Shown in pieces: positions 5,882-6,415 of a stretch of 6,415 nucleotides of DNA (position 1 is its first letter; each line of letters opens with the position of its first letter). The stretch covers positions 3,546 to 9,960 of the forward strand of contig DCQT01000016.1 in assembly GCA_002323535.1 (NCBI GenBank). Reading direction: 5' to 3'. This stretch comes from Bacteriovoracaceae bacterium UBA1511 (GTDB lineage: Bacteria; Bdellovibrionota; Bacteriovoracia; Bacteriovoracales; Bacteriovoracaceae). Below the pieces are notes generated by a model. It saw only the letters and a list, made by a program, of their open reading frames with translations, did not search any database and was not told where the DNA came from. The position numbers were made by a program, and so were the translations under genes.

Positions 5882-6415
5882 AGATTTTAAAAGTTTCGCA
5901 CGACTTGGGTGGCGAAGTTTTCTCAATGCCTTTGCTTCAATTTGCCTAATTCTCTCTCTTGTAACAAAGAAGTCTTGGCCTACTTCTTCCAAAGTGTGGT
6001 CAGACTTCTCACCGATACCAAACCTCATTCGAAGAACTTTTTCTTCTCTTGGGGTCAGAGTAGAAAGCACGCTTCTTGTTTGTTCAGAAAGAGTTACACT
6101 CATGACTGCATCTTGTGGTGAAATGATCTTTTTATCTTCAATAAAATCACCGAGTGAGCTGTCTTCTTCTTCTCCAATTGGAGTTTCAAGAGAGATAGGT
6201 TCCTTGGAGATTTTTTGAACCTTCTTTACCTTATCAACAGGTAGGTCCATCTTCTCTGCGATTTCCTCAGGGGTTGGCTCTCTACCAAGCTCCTGAATAA
6301 GTTGTCGCTGAGTTCTTACCATCTTGTTGATTGTTTCAATCATGTGAACTGGGATTCGAATCGTTCTAGCTTGGTCAGCAATCGCTCTTGTGATTGCTTG
6401 TCTAATCCACCATGT
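5864..6415 (-). CDS. rpoD: RNA polymerase housekeeping sigma factor RpoD (sigma-70), C-terminal part
   Basis: This is the primary sigma factor, which brings RNA polymerase to -10/-35 promoters. The frame is open to the window edge and gives the last 183 residues, so the N-terminal regions are missing. The fragment starts inside regions 2.3-2.4 with TWWIRQAITRAIADQARTIR (1-20), whose Gln and Thr in ITRAIADQART are the -10 reading residues of the family. Region 3 follows (REPTPEEIAEKMDLPVDKVK, 45-64), then the region 3.2 finger PIGEEEDSSLGDF (79-91). Region 4 has LTPREEKVLRMRFGIG (120-135) and the helix-turn-helix with VTRERIRQIEAKALRKLRHP (151-170), where RERIRQ is the -35 reading helix. All key residues match group 1 sigma-70. 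An in-frame ATG at 6343 lies within the conserved domain and is not the true start. The gene ends with TAA, followed by a strong terminator 45 nt further on. The C-terminus HPSRAKLLKSYTDNN and linker resemble Bdellovibrionota proteins, from memory. Confidence 0.97.
   Translation of the reverse strand, partial: TWWIRQAITRAIADQARTIRIPVHMIETINKMVRTQRQLIQELGREPTPEEIAEKMDLPVDKVKKVQKISKEPISLETPIGEEEDSSLGDFIEDKKIISPQDAVMSVTLSEQTRSVLSTLTPREEKVLRMRFGIGEKSDHTLEEVGQDFFVTRERIRQIEAKALRKLRHPSRAKLLKSYTDNN

Noticed and set aside
5909..6218. Two plus-strand open frames of 70 and 74 codons
   Set aside because: Both are antisense to the highly conserved rpoD region 3-4 and have no independent support.
5864..6343. 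Start of the sigma factor at the ATG at 6343
   Set aside because: The frame continues upstream through the conserved region 2.4 to the window edge, so this ATG is an internal Met of RpoD.

Overview
This AT-rich window carries five protein-coding genes packed end to end: three complete, and one cut by each window edge. No RNA genes, mobile elements, CRISPR arrays or long repeats were seen. The sigma factor keeps the proteobacterial-type region 2.4 and region 4. It also has a linker and C-terminus (PIGEEEDSSLGDF, EKSDHTLEEVGQDF, HPSRAKLLKSY) that look to me like the Bdellovibrio/Bacteriovorax lineage. The two glycosyltransferases are of envelope-polysaccharide type. My best guess is a low-GC Gram-negative bacterium of the Bdellovibrionota (Bacteriovoracia-like); this rests on memory of protein families and is only moderately secure.

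Layout. 1-620 (minus): N-terminal two thirds of methylenetetrahydrofolate reductase (metF), with a TTG start and a good candidate promoter at 650-678. 690-1454 (minus): a GT2 glycosyltransferase of the WaaE/KdtX type. 1455-1506: a 52-bp divergent spacer centred on a 19-bp palindrome that carries -10-like hexamers on both strands. 1507-2565 (plus): a GT4 (GT-B fold) glycosyltransferase. 2562-5768 (minus): a 1068-residue SNF2-family helicase-like ATPase with an N-terminal SWIM zinc finger; its stop codon overlaps that of the GT4 gene tail to tail. 5769-5863: a 95-bp spacer with a very strong terminator hairpin. 5864-6415 (minus): C-terminal part of the housekeeping sigma factor RpoD.

How it works together. 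The two divergent glycosyltransferases probably act in the same surface-glycan pathway (LPS core or O-chain) and share one control region. They sit between genes of general metabolism and information processing (metF, SNF2 ATPase, rpoD) that have no evident functional link to them. The most unusual structure is at the rpoD/SNF2 junction. There the terminator of rpoD contains the Shine-Dalgarno sequence of the SNF2 gene in its descending arm, and the SNF2 GTG start lies in the terminator's T-rich tail. Transcripts coming from upstream should therefore terminate, or if they read through should have a hidden ribosome binding site. I found no convincing evidence of a new multi-gene system; the findings are regulatory architecture and a possible slippery C7 tract in the SNF2 gene.
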